64,000 nucleotides of DNA. Source: a virus. Below are positions 15,220 through 23,927 of this stretch, in pieces. The notes under the pieces are model-generated. The model was given only the letters and a program-made list of their open reading frames with translations. It ran no database searches and was not told the origin of the DNA. The stretch is taken from IMG/VR virus record IMGVR_UViG_3300037487_001316, positions 62,001 through 126,000 of that record; one strand, written 5' to 3'. The position numbers were made by a program, and so were the translations under genes. Each line of letters begins with the position of its first letter. Positions within the stretch are counted from its first letter, which is position 1.

Positions 15220-16482
15220 ATGCTTTTACACGATATTGGTAAATCACCAGATGCCACATTTAGAAGGATAAATCAACACCTTGAAACTAATTACGGGTTT
15301 AAAATCTCTGAAGATGTTAGTGATAAAGACTTAGTTGCTATCATGGAACAGATTGAAGAAGAAATTACTGATTTGAAAGTTAAGGGAGATGATGCTAGAG
15401 GTTCTTCGGAAATTTCGAAGAGATTGCTAGTTTTAGAAGGTATTAGAAATCTTAGAGAATTTGCTATCACACAATTCAAGTCGCCAAAACTTGACAGCGT
15501 GGTTAATAACTTAGTTGATTATGTAGTTGATACATTTGAAATAACAGGTAAAGATTCGATAGATTATGAACGGGCGGTAGAAAGAGCAATGGATGAATAT
15601 CGCTCGAGTAGATATCGTTTCCCGGATGATTTTATTGAGCAACGTGTTAGACAAGAATCTATGGCACGTATTCAATCAGAATCGGCATTATCTGATCCAC
15701 ACGGTATGTCAGTAGAAGCCCCATCCCCGATGATGATGGAAGAAACCGATAGCGAAGTAGCTGAAGAAGATAGTGAAATGAGTGGCACAGAATTAAGTGA
15801 AGACGACGAAGAACAAGTATCAATGATCCGTGATAAGAACGGTAATATGGTACCGGACCCATTTGCTGCACAAGCAGCCGCAAGAAGAAAAGGAACAGCA
15901 ATGAAAGAACATGCAAATTTAGTAAAGAACCTACGCCGCCTTCTAGAAACAGAAGTTAGTCAGGCCGAAGTTATGATGGCAGCTAAGGGCTTTGCTCAAG
16001 AGTTGCAAGAAATGGTAGAAAAGATCGGTCGTTTACAAAATGAAGATCTTCCACCTGTAACAGATCAAATGCGCGAGACATACGGTATGGAATCAGCTTC
16101 TGCTTTCCAGACACAGATTTATGGAGCATTACAGAGTGTTATGGATGCACTTTATACCGCTAAGAGTCAAGTTGATGATGCAGTGGGTAATATGGCTGCT
16201 ACCGGCCAAGTTAGTGCCGAAACTGATATGGATAAAGATATCGGAATGGACGATGGCATGGGCGACATGGGTGATGAAATGCCGATGGATGATGAATTTG
16301 CAGATGATGATTTAGATAACATTGGTGCAGATTTAGAAGCTGAACCAGAAGACGAATTCGGCGGCGAAGAAGCACTCGGCCGTTCTAAGAAAATGGAATC
16401 TGTTGCAACATTGCAACGTAAAATTACAGAAATGAAGAAGCTTGTTGCTAAAGCAAAGAAGCTTAAAGAAGCCAAGAAGTAA
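15220..16482 (+). CDS. Conserved virion structural protein
   Basis: 420 residues. N-terminal helical region, acidic linker around residues 165-205, then a highly patterned helical core (MMAAKGFAQELQEMVEKIGR, QNEDLPPVTDQMRETYG, GALQSVMDALYTAKSQVDDA) that I recognise as typical of T4-like cyanophage structural proteins. Next comes a Met/Asp-rich acidic segment (about 335-385) and a lysine-rich C-terminal coiled coil (KKLVAKAKKLKEAKK). The alternation of acidic and basic ends is reminiscent of scaffold/core proteins. Confidence 0.8.
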   Translation: MLLHDIGKSPDATFRRINQHLETNYGFKISEDVSDKDLVAIMEQIEEEITDLKVKGDDARGSSEISKRLLVLEGIRNLREFAITQFKSPKLDSVVNNLVDYVVDTFEITGKDSIDYERAVERAMDEYRSSRYRFPDDFIEQRVRQESMARIQSESALSDPHGMSVEAPSPMMMEETDSEVAEEDSEMSGTELSEDDEEQVSMIRDKNGNMVPDPFAAQAAARRKGTAMKEHANLVKNLRRLLETEVSQAEVMMAAKGFAQELQEMVEKIGRLQNEDLPPVTDQMRETYGMESASAFQTQIYGALQSVMDALYTAKSQVDDAVGNMAATGQVSAETDMDKDIGMDDGMGDMGDEMPMDDEFADDDLDNIGADLEAEPEDEFGGEEALGRSKKMESVATLQRKITEMKKLVAKAKKLKEAKK

Positions 16483-16486
16483 TTGA

Positions 16487-16807
16487 ATGAGAGCAAGAGA
16501 AATACTCCAGGAAGATTATAATCAGAGTCTGGAATCAGATCTTACTAATCTTCTAATAGGTGCCAAAGGTTCTGGGTCACAAGAAATCAATACACGAGAT
16601 CTTGTAACACAACTTCGTGGCATGGGTTATGCGGTTGACGAAAATAGTCTAATGCTTTTGCTAAGTCGTAATCCAGCAGTTCTTAATGCTACCCCGACAC
16701 TAGTTCGTATGACTGGTGCCGAAGGGGCAGAGCAAGGTGGTGGTGATCCTGCACAAGATACAGCCGCTCGTGTCGGCGATATGGCGCAGAAGGCCACAAA
16801 GATCTAA
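16487..16807 (+). CDS. Small late protein with capsid-targeting-like N-terminus
   Basis: 106 residues. The N-terminus MRAREILQED has the length and (L)-x-E end of a T4-type capsid targeting peptide, with a gp21-like cut predicted after L-Q-E. The middle contains a small helical domain (DLVTQLRGMGYAVDENSLMLLL) and the end is Ala/Gly/Gln-rich. Four bases after the preceding structural gene. Internal head protein by inference. Confidence 0.6.
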   Translation: MRAREILQEDYNQSLESDLTNLLIGAKGSGSQEINTRDLVTQLRGMGYAVDENSLMLLLSRNPAVLNATPTLVRMTGAEGAEQGGGDPAQDTAARVGDMAQKATKI

Positions 16808-16819
16808 TAAGGTAACAAA

Positions 16820-17986
16820 ATGTCCTGTGATTCAACTACTGGTTTTCCAACATCTGCTCAAATGGAGCAACTTGCTACAAATAACTCAGTAGTATGGGAA
16901 GAAATTTGTAAGATTCAGCAGGCCGTTCTTGCTGCATCTAGCCAGTGTCAACCAGGCGGTGGACAGATGTGTACCACTTTAGGCGGCACAACACCGATGA
17001 CCTTTGTTGCAGGTGTTACTTCAGTAACAGTTGTAGACGGCGGAGCAGAATATTATCAAGATTTCCCGGCAGTTGTATTTGTTCCACCAGTTGGAATTAT
17101 ACCTGCAGCAGATGCATCTGCTACTGTGACAACCAACGGTGGAAATATTTTATCTATTGACATGGTAAGTGGTGGCTCAGGCTACCAGCCGGTGGCAGCA
17201 ACAATGGCAGTAAGTTCGTTGACTGGTGCCGCAGCAGATTTGCGTCCTTTGGTTAATGCTGCCGGTCAGATAGTTGGTATAAATGTTGTTAGTGGTGGAT
17301 TCGGTTATACAATAGCTGATTCTATAACAGCCACTCGTGCTGTATTACCTAATTCGGGTTATACCGATGCTATATTTGTTATTACATCGGTTAGTATTAC
17401 CGGTGAGATTATTGGAATAGTTATATTGAATCCAGGCTCAGGTTATCAACCTAGTGTTACAGAAGTGCAAATTGTATCTTCGTTAAATCCTTCATTACCA
17501 TATCCATTGGGTGGCGGATTTATTGGTACAGTAATGACGGATATAACAGGTGTAATTACTCAAGTTATTATTACTAATATAGGTGCAGGTTATGCGGTTT
17601 TCCCGCCATATCTTGTAATTACTGATCCAGGTACAGGTGCTACAACCTCTGTAACACTTAACGCAGATTCTGTTTCTGCTATTGCTGTAACATCTCCAGG
17701 AACACAATATACATCTTCTGCTATAGGCAATGTATTTAATCCTATCACAGCAACGCTGCCAAATCCACCAGTCGCGCCGGCTATAGTTACTATAAATGTG
17801 GCGAATAATACATATGGTACTGATCCTCTGCTATATTGGCAGGTCTGGGCAGGACTAGCAACAAATAAAGCGATACAAATGCAACTTAATACGGTATTGT
17901 CTTACTTCGCCGGTCTTGGATATACAATTATACTCCAAACAAATCCAAATACAGGTTCTACCCTACAGTGGAAAATCTGCTGGTAA
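16820..17986 (+). CDS. Repetitive beta-sandwich virion protein
   Basis: 388 residues. Repeated units of about 45-60 residues of the form GxIxxIxVxxxGxGYxxxP (MVSGGSGYQP, NVVSGGFGYTI, LNPGSGYQPS, TNIGAGYAVFPP, SPGTQYTSS), a pattern common in phage fibre and adhesin-like proteins. Cys pairs near residues 43-51 and at the C-terminus (WKICW) may cap the fold. No charged core. The last gene of its late transcript. Probable head fibre, decoration or tail adhesion protein. Confidence 0.7.
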   Translation: MSCDSTTGFPTSAQMEQLATNNSVVWEEICKIQQAVLAASSQCQPGGGQMCTTLGGTTPMTFVAGVTSVTVVDGGAEYYQDFPAVVFVPPVGIIPAADASATVTTNGGNILSIDMVSGGSGYQPVAATMAVSSLTGAAADLRPLVNAAGQIVGINVVSGGFGYTIADSITATRAVLPNSGYTDAIFVITSVSITGEIIGIVILNPGSGYQPSVTEVQIVSSLNPSLPYPLGGGFIGTVMTDITGVITQVIITNIGAGYAVFPPYLVITDPGTGATTSVTLNADSVSAIAVTSPGTQYTSSAIGNVFNPITATLPNPPVAPAIVTINVANNTYGTDPLLYWQVWAGLATNKAIQMQLNTVLSYFAGLGYTIILQTNPNTGSTLQWKICW

Positions 17987-17990
17987 AGCG

Positions 17991-18020
17991 TTGACTTTGT
18001 GATACTCTTTGTGTTACAAT
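17991..18020 (+). promoter_or_regulatory. Early sigma70-like promoter
   Basis: TTGACT, 18-base spacer, TACAAT, upstream of the GIY-YIG gene and the nuclease gene after it. A late box follows at 18046, so this locus may be expressed at both times. Confidence 0.55.
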
Positions 18021-18045
18021 TTTATAACGAATAAATTTTAGTCTT

Positions 18046-18053
18046 GATAAATA
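18046..18053 (+). promoter_or_regulatory. Late promoter box GATAAATA
   Basis: GATAAATA 21 bases before the homing endonuclease ATG at 18075. Late promoters in front of free-standing homing endonucleases are also known in T4. Confidence 0.6.
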
Positions 18054-18074
18054 ACATAGTAACGGAGATTTGCT

Positions 18075-18824
18075 ATGTATTATGTTTATGAATTAAAGTA
18101 TCCCGCATCAAATATTACTTTTTATGTGGGTAAGGGTAAAGGACGTAGGGCCTCTTACCATACGATGAGAAATAAGAAAGGTTGTTGGACAGATAATAGG
18201 TACAAAGATAATGTTATTAGACAAATTCTTAATACGGGCGTCGACCCCTTGATAGAATATGTATTTTATACGGAAGAAGAAAATATAGCATATAACTTCG
18301 AGGAAATGTTGATAAAAAAATATGGAAGACGGTTATTTGACGAAAAAGGAATATTAACAAATATATGTGAATCGAGTAGGCCACCGCATTCTGTATATAG
18401 CACAGAGCGTAAGGAAAAATATAGAAAACGAATGGTTGGGAATACACTTGCATTAGGAAGAATACAGACAACAGAAGAAAAAGCACAGCGTGGTAATACA
18501 TTGGCGGAGTCTTATAAGACAGGCAAGAGGCAGGTTACTGACAAGATGAGAGAAGCATCAAGAATTACTCATACAGGAAAGATAGTTAGCGAAGAAACAC
18601 GAAAGAAACAATCTATAATAGCAAAGAATAGACCGCCATTGTCTAAAGAGAGTATAGAAAAAAGTAAAAAAACAAAGATAGAAAGGGGTGTATTGCCGCC
18701 AAATAGGAAGAAGATTACTATTGACGGTATTACCTATAATTCGATAAGAGAGGCAGCAGTAAGTTTAGTTATCACCGAATATAAAGCAAAGAATTTATCA
18801 GATGAATATAGTAAAAAAATATAA
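18075..18824 (+). CDS. GIY-YIG homing endonuclease (Seg-like)
   Basis: 249 residues. Seen: GIY-YIG core (MYYVYELKY ... FYVGKGKGRR, with the downstream catalytic Glu region NFEEMLIKKYGRR), then NUMOD3-type DNA-binding helices (SEETRKKQSIIAKNRPPLS) and a NUMOD1-like module (ITIDGITYNSIREAAVSL). Known: such free-standing enzymes cut related phage genomes and spread by repair. Inserted at the start of the PD-(D/E)XK nuclease gene, overlapping it by 23 bases. A close paralogue is at 58365. Confidence 0.9.
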   Translation: MYYVYELKYPASNITFYVGKGKGRRASYHTMRNKKGCWTDNRYKDNVIRQILNTGVDPLIEYVFYTEEENIAYNFEEMLIKKYGRRLFDEKGILTNICESSRPPHSVYSTERKEKYRKRMVGNTLALGRIQTTEEKAQRGNTLAESYKTGKRQVTDKMREASRITHTGKIVSEETRKKQSIIAKNRPPLSKESIEKSKKTKIERGVLPPNRKKITIDGITYNSIREAAVSLVITEYKAKNLSDEYSKKI

Positions 18825-19467
18825 TTACAAACCTATGACTAGACAGGAAGAGAATGGGTTAAGGAAATATAATACACCGGATGGTAAGAGATTAGTATCT
18901 GTCACAACAATCCTAAGCAAAACACAAGATATGACCCACTTATTAGAGTGGCGTGCTAATGTGGGTGAAAAAGAAGCCACAAGAATTACAACAGAAGCAA
19001 GCGGCCTAGGCTCTGGCATGCACAATAATATAGAAAATTATATATTAGATAAACCTATGTCTGGATCTTTTATGGCGAAGACATTGGCAAATTTAATAAT
19101 TAAGAAAGGTTTATCTAAAGTAAGTGAGGTATGGGGAACAGAAATTTCTTTGTATTCAACAGAATTATATGCCGGAACAACAGATCTTATAGGATTGCAT
19201 GATGGTATACCGTCTATTATGGATTATAAGAATAGTCTGAAGGAAAAGAAAAAGGAATGGATTGAGGGGTATTTTATGCAATTATGTGCTTATGCCCTTT
19301 CTCATAATGAAATGTTTGGCACAGATATTCATCGTGGTGTCATAATGATTGCTACAAGAGAGGCTAAATATCAGGAATTTATAATTGAAGGCGCCGAGTT
19401 TACTCACTACGAAACCCTATGGGCAAATAAGGTATGTGATTATTATAAACGCTTCTATATCAGCTAA
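18802..19467 (+). CDS. PD-(D/E)XK exonuclease-like protein
   Basis: 221 residues. Seen: GTTDLIG near residue 135 followed by MDYKNSLK near residue 152, the D...DxK core of RecB/Cas4-like nucleases, then a helix with YFMQLCAYALSH (the Q-x3-Y type motif of this superfamily). Lacks the cysteine cluster of Cas4. Likely acts in recombination or DNA degradation. Start uncertain: ATG 18802 overlaps the homing endonuclease; ATG 18835 is an alternative. No good ribosome site is visible for either. Confidence 0.75.
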   Translation: MNIVKKYNYKPMTRQEENGLRKYNTPDGKRLVSVTTILSKTQDMTHLLEWRANVGEKEATRITTEASGLGSGMHNNIENYILDKPMSGSFMAKTLANLIIKKGLSKVSEVWGTEISLYSTELYAGTTDLIGLHDGIPSIMDYKNSLKEKKKEWIEGYFMQLCAYALSHNEMFGTDIHRGVIMIATREAKYQEFIIEGAEFTHYETLWANKVCDYYKRFYIS

Positions 19468-19470
19468 ATA
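19463..19470 (+). promoter_or_regulatory. Late promoter-like box GCTAAATA
   Basis: GCTAAATA overlapping the previous stop codon region and 24 bases before the ATG at 19495. Confidence 0.4.
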
Positions 19471-19494
19471 CATCACAGAAGAGGATTTATAAGA

Positions 19495-20112
19495 ATGGCA
19501 TCACCAGTAGTAGTTTCAAGAATTCAAAATAGACGCGGTACACAAGATCAATTTAATGCATTATATCCTCTCGGATATACAGGTACAGGTGGATGTGATA
19601 TATTATTATACCCTGATATTTTATTACCAGGTGAATTAGCTCTATGTACTGATTCTCGTAGGATATTTTTAGGTAATGAAAATGGTGAATATGTAGAAAT
19701 TCCCATTGTCTTAGGCGATGGCATTTTTTTACATCCATTAAGGCTTACCTTAATCCCTGCAGCATCCTTTACACAGATACCTGAACTCGATTATCTATCT
19801 ACTCCGTTTTTTACATTATTATATGATTTAACTGATGATACCTTAATGGAAGATTGGAATACAGTTGGTACAAATTTCTCTAAGAACGGTGAATTGAAAA
19901 TTACAGCAATTAATAATGAACCAACTGATGCAAGTCTGACTGATACAGGTACAGAGATAAATTTAACTCCATTATATGATATAAGTTTTAAGGCTGTATA
20001 TAATAATGACCCTTTACCAAATAGCCCACATATCGAAATTTGGTATACACATAATTTTCCTACGAATCTAACATTCAGCACAAGTACAATTAGCTGGATA
20101 TCATTCTCTTAA
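19495..20112 (+). CDS. Virion protein with Mtd/fibre-type N-terminus
   Basis: 205 residues. The first 80 residues fit the short beta domain used to attach fibres and tropism proteins (RIQNRRGTQDQFNALYP, LLPGELALCTDSRRIFLGN). The rest is a beta-rich domain of unknown fold. Preceded by a late-like box and AGAGG. Probably part of the tail or fibre apparatus. Confidence 0.7.
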   Translation: MASPVVVSRIQNRRGTQDQFNALYPLGYTGTGGCDILLYPDILLPGELALCTDSRRIFLGNENGEYVEIPIVLGDGIFLHPLRLTLIPAASFTQIPELDYLSTPFFTLLYDLTDDTLMEDWNTVGTNFSKNGELKITAINNEPTDASLTDTGTEINLTPLYDISFKAVYNNDPLPNSPHIEIWYTHNFPTNLTFSTSTISWISFS

Positions 20113-20121
20113 TATAAACAT

Positions 20122-20559
20122 ATGAGTTGGAATACAATTCCTAATGACGAGCGGCTCCACCTCTGGAAAAAATTAAGAGATGATGTTCGCCTACTTCCTT
20201 TGACAGAACAATTAACTGAGATTGCTAAATTCTGTTCTAAAATGCCATTTGGCTCCCGAACCCTAGACTATTATAGTCCCGAAGATTGGCCCACACCGTG
20301 GGAAATATTATTCCACGGTTCTTTCTGCACAAGCTCTATTAGTCTGCTAATATTTTATACATTAACACTTCAAAACCCCTCTACAGACGTAGAATTACAG
20401 CTAGTCGAGGATGATGACGGGCTGTATTTATTGCCGATTATAAATGACCAGTTTGTCTTGAATTATGAGCTGGGCGCGGTAAATAATTACTCAGAAATTC
20501 AAAATAACTTTAAAGTATTACAAAAATATACCAAAGAAGAGATTAAAAATATAACTTAA
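20122..20559 (+). CDS. Conserved phage protein of unknown function
   Basis: 145 residues, ending about 12 bases before a hairpin. The middle (PFGSRTLDYYSPEDWPTPWEILF, SSISLLIFYTL) followed by LVEDDDGLYLLPIINDQFVLNYELG is a pattern I know from aquatic T4-like phages. The Cys-Thr-Ser after FHGSF and the later acidic/aromatic residues would fit a papain/transglutaminase-like fold, but this is speculative. Confidence 0.75.
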   Translation: MSWNTIPNDERLHLWKKLRDDVRLLPLTEQLTEIAKFCSKMPFGSRTLDYYSPEDWPTPWEILFHGSFCTSSISLLIFYTLTLQNPSTDVELQLVEDDDGLYLLPIINDQFVLNYELGAVNNYSEIQNNFKVLQKYTKEEIKNIT

Positions 20560-20570
20560 GAAGATTACAT

Positions 20571-20600
20571 TAACGGCCCGTTCATGGGTCGTTATACATT
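20571..20600 (+). terminator. Hairpin terminator before RNR gene
   Basis: Nine-base-pair stem TAACGGCCC/GGGTCGTTA (one G-T pair), loop of six, then a weak T-containing tail. It covers the in-frame ATG at 20584, which argues for the RNR start at 20614. Confidence 0.5.
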
Positions 20601-20613
20601 TCCCGGAGAAAAA

Positions 20614-22503
20614 ATGCTATACGAAACCTACATCGCTAAATCCAGATATGCCCGCTACATTGATGCTAAGAAGCGTCGAGAGAATTGGGATGAAACTGTT
20701 GAGCGTTATTTTGATTTTTTAGAAAATCATTTACAACAGAAACATAATTACGAATTATCTGAATCGATGAGAGCAGAATTGCAGAGTGCCGTTACAAATT
20801 TCGAAGTTATGCCTTCTATGCGAGCATTAATGACTGCAGGTAGGGCATTAGAACGTGATAATACAGCTGGTTATAATTGTTCTTATTTGCCAATTGATGA
20901 TCCGAAAGCGTTTGATGAAGCAATGTTTATTTTATTGTGTGGCACCGGAGTAGGTTTTAGTGTAGAAAGACAATATATAGCAAAATTACCCGAAGTACCT
21001 GAAAAGATTTTCGATAGTGAATCAACAATTGTTGTATCTGATAGTAAAGAGGGTTGGGCTAAATCGCTGCGCCAGGTTATTGCAATGTTATATTCCGGTG
21101 AAGCACCGAGATGGGACGTAAGCAAGGTTCGTGCAGCAGGCGCTAGACTAAAGACCTTCGGCGGAAGAGCATCGGGCCCTGAACCTTTGGTAGAATTATT
21201 TAAATTTGTGGTAAAAGTATTTAAGAATGCTCAAGGCCGTAAATTAAACAGTATCGAATGTCACGATATTATGTGTAAGGTGGGCGAAGTGGTTGTAGTT
21301 GGTGGAGTTCGTCGTTCCGCTATGATCTCTTTGTCCAACCTTTCTGATGATCGTATGCGTAATGCTAAGACAGGTTCGTGGTGGGAGACACAAGGACAAC
21401 GTGCTTTGGCTAATAATAGTGCATGCCACACAGAAAGACCCGACGTTGGTATCTTTATGAAAGAATGGTCTTCACTTTATGAGTCAAAATCAGGTGAACG
21501 CGGTATCTTTAATAGAGAAGCAGCCAAAAATATTGTTAAGATGAATGGTCGTCGTAGTCCTGACTTTGAATTCGGTACTAATCCTTGTGCAGAAATTATT
21601 TTACGTCCTTATCAATTCTGTAATTTGACTGAAATAATTGTTCGTGCAACAGATACATTAGAAGATTTGCTAAGAAAAGCTCGTATTGCAACAATAATGG
21701 GCACATTTCAGTCAACAATGACACATTTTCCGTATTTACGTAAGATATGGAGAGATAATACAGAGCAAGAACGCTTACTTGGTGTGTCAATGACAGGTAT
21801 TCTTGATAATCACTTACTTAATAACCCCACTGACGACGGATTACCTGCTCGTCTCGAGGCATTAAAGACTCTTACTATAGATACAAATGCAGAATTAGCG
21901 GCTATTTTAGGTATTCCAGCTTCTGCAGCAATTACAGCGGTAAAACCATCCGGTACGGTATCTCAGTTAACAGATACAGCAAGCGGTATTCATCCACGCC
22001 ATGCTGCTTATTACTATAGACGTATCCGTGGTGATATTAAAGATCCACTTACTAAGGCTATGATGGCAGCAGGTGTACCACACGATCCCGATGTTATGAA
22101 ACCCGGTAGCACCATGGTGTTTACCTTCCCAAAGAAGGCACCAGAAGGTGCAGTTCTCCGTTCTCAACTTGATGCTATCAAGCATTTGAATCTATGGCTT
22201 GTTTATCAGCAACATTATTGTGAGCATAAACCATCTGTAACCATCTCGGTAAGTGAAAGAGAATGGCCAGCAGTTGGTGCATTTGTATGGGATCACTTTG
22301 ACGAGATGTCCGGTGTATCATTCTTGCCATACGACGGCGGCAATTATAAGCAAGCACCTTACGAAGATTGCACACAGGCAGAATTTGAAGCATTATCGGC
22401 TAAGATGCCAAAGAGCATTGATTGGGATGCCATAGTTGAGATGGAAGATAATGTGGAAGGCACACAGATGTTAGCTTGTACAGCTGGTGGCTGCGAAATT
22501 TAA
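20614..22503 (+). CDS. nrdJ: Adenosylcobalamin-dependent (class II) ribonucleotide reductase
   Basis: 629 residues from ATG 20614, which has GGAGA at the right distance; the in-frame ATG 20584 lies in a hairpin. Converts ribonucleotides to deoxyribonucleotides using vitamin B12. Seen: NCSYLPID near the N-terminus, the GTGVGFSVER segment, the active-site block NPCAEI then FCNLTE, the phosphate-binding AVKPSGTVSQLTDTASGIHPRHA, and a C-terminal redox pair CTAGGC, as in monomeric RtpR-type enzymes. Oxygen-independent, so useful in any host that makes or imports B12. No cobalamin riboswitch fits upstream. Confidence 0.93.
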   Translation: MLYETYIAKSRYARYIDAKKRRENWDETVERYFDFLENHLQQKHNYELSESMRAELQSAVTNFEVMPSMRALMTAGRALERDNTAGYNCSYLPIDDPKAFDEAMFILLCGTGVGFSVERQYIAKLPEVPEKIFDSESTIVVSDSKEGWAKSLRQVIAMLYSGEAPRWDVSKVRAAGARLKTFGGRASGPEPLVELFKFVVKVFKNAQGRKLNSIECHDIMCKVGEVVVVGGVRRSAMISLSNLSDDRMRNAKTGSWWETQGQRALANNSACHTERPDVGIFMKEWSSLYESKSGERGIFNREAAKNIVKMNGRRSPDFEFGTNPCAEIILRPYQFCNLTEIIVRATDTLEDLLRKARIATIMGTFQSTMTHFPYLRKIWRDNTEQERLLGVSMTGILDNHLLNNPTDDGLPARLEALKTLTIDTNAELAAILGIPASAAITAVKPSGTVSQLTDTASGIHPRHAAYYYRRIRGDIKDPLTKAMMAAGVPHDPDVMKPGSTMVFTFPKKAPEGAVLRSQLDAIKHLNLWLVYQQHYCEHKPSVTISVSEREWPAVGAFVWDHFDEMSGVSFLPYDGGNYKQAPYEDCTQAEFEALSAKMPKSIDWDAIVEMEDNVEGTQMLACTAGGCEI

Positions 22504-22513
22504 TTTTGAGTAT

Positions 22514-22542
22514 TTGTGTTCCTAATACTGTATGTGTATAAT
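22514..22542 (+). promoter_or_regulatory. Early sigma70-like promoter
   Basis: TTGTGT, 17-base spacer, perfect TATAAT, 30 bases before the ATG at 22572. Confidence 0.6.
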
Positions 22543-22571
22543 TACTAAAAACGTTAATAACAAGGATTAAA

Positions 22572-22883
22572 ATGTTAACACAAAAACAGAAAGACACACC
22601 GTATATAGGCGTATTTAAATTATCCACAGGAGAAGAGGTTATAGCTAGTGTTGTTGAAGAAACATCAGCAGGATATGTAATTAAAAATCCATTATGTATG
22701 GTACCTACACAAAAAGGTTATCAATTTGCACCATTATTGATGATGGCTGATCCAAGTAAACCTGTTACATTAAATGGGTCATTGGTTGTAGCAACTACAC
22801 AACCTGTCACAGAATTAGAGGGCCAGTATGAGAGTCTTACAACTGGAATTGCCCTACCGCAGAAGAGCTCAATCATAACTTAA
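22572..22883 (+). CDS. Sm-like fold conserved phage protein
   Basis: 103 residues. YIGVFKLSTGEEVIASVVEE followed by GYVIKNPLCMV has the strand-turn-strand pattern of Sm/Lsm-like barrels (a G-E-E turn then a bent strand). Found widely in T4-like aquatic phages by pattern. RNA binding is possible but not shown. Has its own early promoter and an AAGGA site. Confidence 0.65.
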   Translation: MLTQKQKDTPYIGVFKLSTGEEVIASVVEETSAGYVIKNPLCMVPTQKGYQFAPLLMMADPSKPVTLNGSLVVATTQPVTELEGQYESLTTGIALPQKSSIIT

Positions 22884-22897
22884 CACACAAGGAATAT

Positions 22898-23095
22898 ATG
22901 TCAACACGAACTGCTCCAAAGACTCCATACGAAATTAGACTTGATCTACTCGAACTTGCTCGCGATATATTACAATCTCAGCATGATGCCAAAGCTGTGC
23001 TGACAGCCGGAAAAACTGCTCCTACTACAGAAGAAGTTATTACCGAAGCTGAAAAGATGAATGCATTTATCTCCAAGGCAAGCCAATCTCATTAA
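22898..23095 (+). CDS. Small conserved early protein
   Basis: 65 residues, helical: PYEIRLDLLELARDIL then a Thr-rich linker and EVITEAEKMNAFISKA. A similar short protein follows the Sm-like gene in related phages as I recall them. Preceded by AAGGA. Function unknown. Confidence 0.7.
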   Translation: MSTRTAPKTPYEIRLDLLELARDILQSQHDAKAVLTAGKTAPTTEEVITEAEKMNAFISKASQSH

Positions 23096-23097
23096 AC

Positions 23098-23126
23098 TTG
23101 ACAATCCGGTGTTGATACAATAAAAT
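23098..23126 (+). promoter_or_regulatory. Early sigma70-like promoter with embedded palindrome
   Basis: TTGACA, 17-base spacer, TAAAAT. A long inverted repeat (23106-23139) covers the spacer, the -10 box and the transcription start, so a repressor bound there would block the promoter. Confidence 0.65.
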
Positions 23127-23139
23127 GTGTCAACACCGG
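23106..23139. repeat. Ten-base-pair inverted repeat over promoter (operator-like)
   Basis: Arms CCGGTGTTGA (23106-23115) and TCAACACCGG (23130-23139) are perfect complements around a 14-base AT-rich centre that contains the -10 box. No T-run follows, so it is not a normal terminator. Confidence 0.6.
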
Positions 23140-23147
23140 ATTCTCTT

Positions 23148-23927
23148 ATGTATAAACGTATCAGTAAAACACTAAAAAGATTTAAATCTTGGATGAAATT
23201 TGATCCGCCGGGATCAATGACATCAAAAGGTTGGCGCCTTTTTGACGAAGAATTTAAAGAAAAGGCACCAATTCGACATTGGTTTAAAACAAGTTTTAAG
23301 AGAGCAGTTATATATCCGGTTATGTGGAAATATAAGGATATCAAATATTGGATTCTATATAGAACAACTCGTCAATACCATAAATTAGATTCAGGATTGA
23401 AGCCGGGATACTACGAAATTGATACTTTAATGTTAAATGTTAATTTTAACATGTTAAAAGATTTTGTTGAAGTAGAACAAGCAATACACACATATTGGTG
23501 GTCAGAGGATAGTAAGGCTGCTAGTTGGTGCGAGAAGCATATGCCTTTTTATTTTAAGTTCTACCCGTTTAGACGACCCGACTTAGGTATAAAGCACCTC
23601 GATTGGGCCGCTACCTTAGATGATCCAAAGTTACCTCCACACGAACGAAGTGATAGACAGGCAGCAGATGCAAGGGAAATTAAAATTCTATATAAATGGT
23701 GGGTAGAAGAAAGACCTGCTCGTAAAGAAATAGAACATACCCCTTATGACGATCAAGGAATGGGTTCTCTAGGTTGTTTTGATGATGACTTTGATAGGGA
23801 GGCCGAAGACTTCAAAACTCATATTGCATCTATGGAGCAAGGTAATAAACAAGAAGAAAATTGGCGTGAAGAAGACACAGCAATGTTGATTAGACTCATT
23901 AAAATTCGTCAAAGCCTATGGACCTAA
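23148..23927 (+). CDS. Conserved phage protein, early
   Basis: 259 residues from ATG 23148; the in-frame GTG at 23127 lies next to the -10 box and cannot be the start. Basic aromatic N-terminal half (RFKSWMKF, HWFKTSFKRAVIYPVMWKYKDIKYWILYR) with possible membrane-interfacial character, then an acidic C-terminal half (DDDFDREAEDF). No domain recognised. Predicted leader about 15 bases, without a Shine-Dalgarno site. Confidence 0.7.
   Translation: MYKRISKTLKRFKSWMKFDPPGSMTSKGWRLFDEEFKEKAPIRHWFKTSFKRAVIYPVMWKYKDIKYWILYRTTRQYHKLDSGLKPGYYEIDTLMLNVNFNMLKDFVEVEQAIHTYWWSEDSKAASWCEKHMPFYFKFYPFRRPDLGIKHLDWAATLDDPKLPPHERSDRQAADAREIKILYKWWVEERPARKEIEHTPYDDQGMGSLGCFDDDFDREAEDFKTHIASMEQGNKQEENWREEDTAMLIRLIKIRQSLWT

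Noticed and set aside
12079-20112. Diversity-generating retroelement next to fibre genes
   Set aside because: No reverse transcriptase and no template/variable repeat pair seen.
20560-20613. Cobalamin riboswitch before the B12-dependent RNR
   Set aside because: Only about 54 bases between genes, filled by a terminator-like hairpin and ribosome site; too short.
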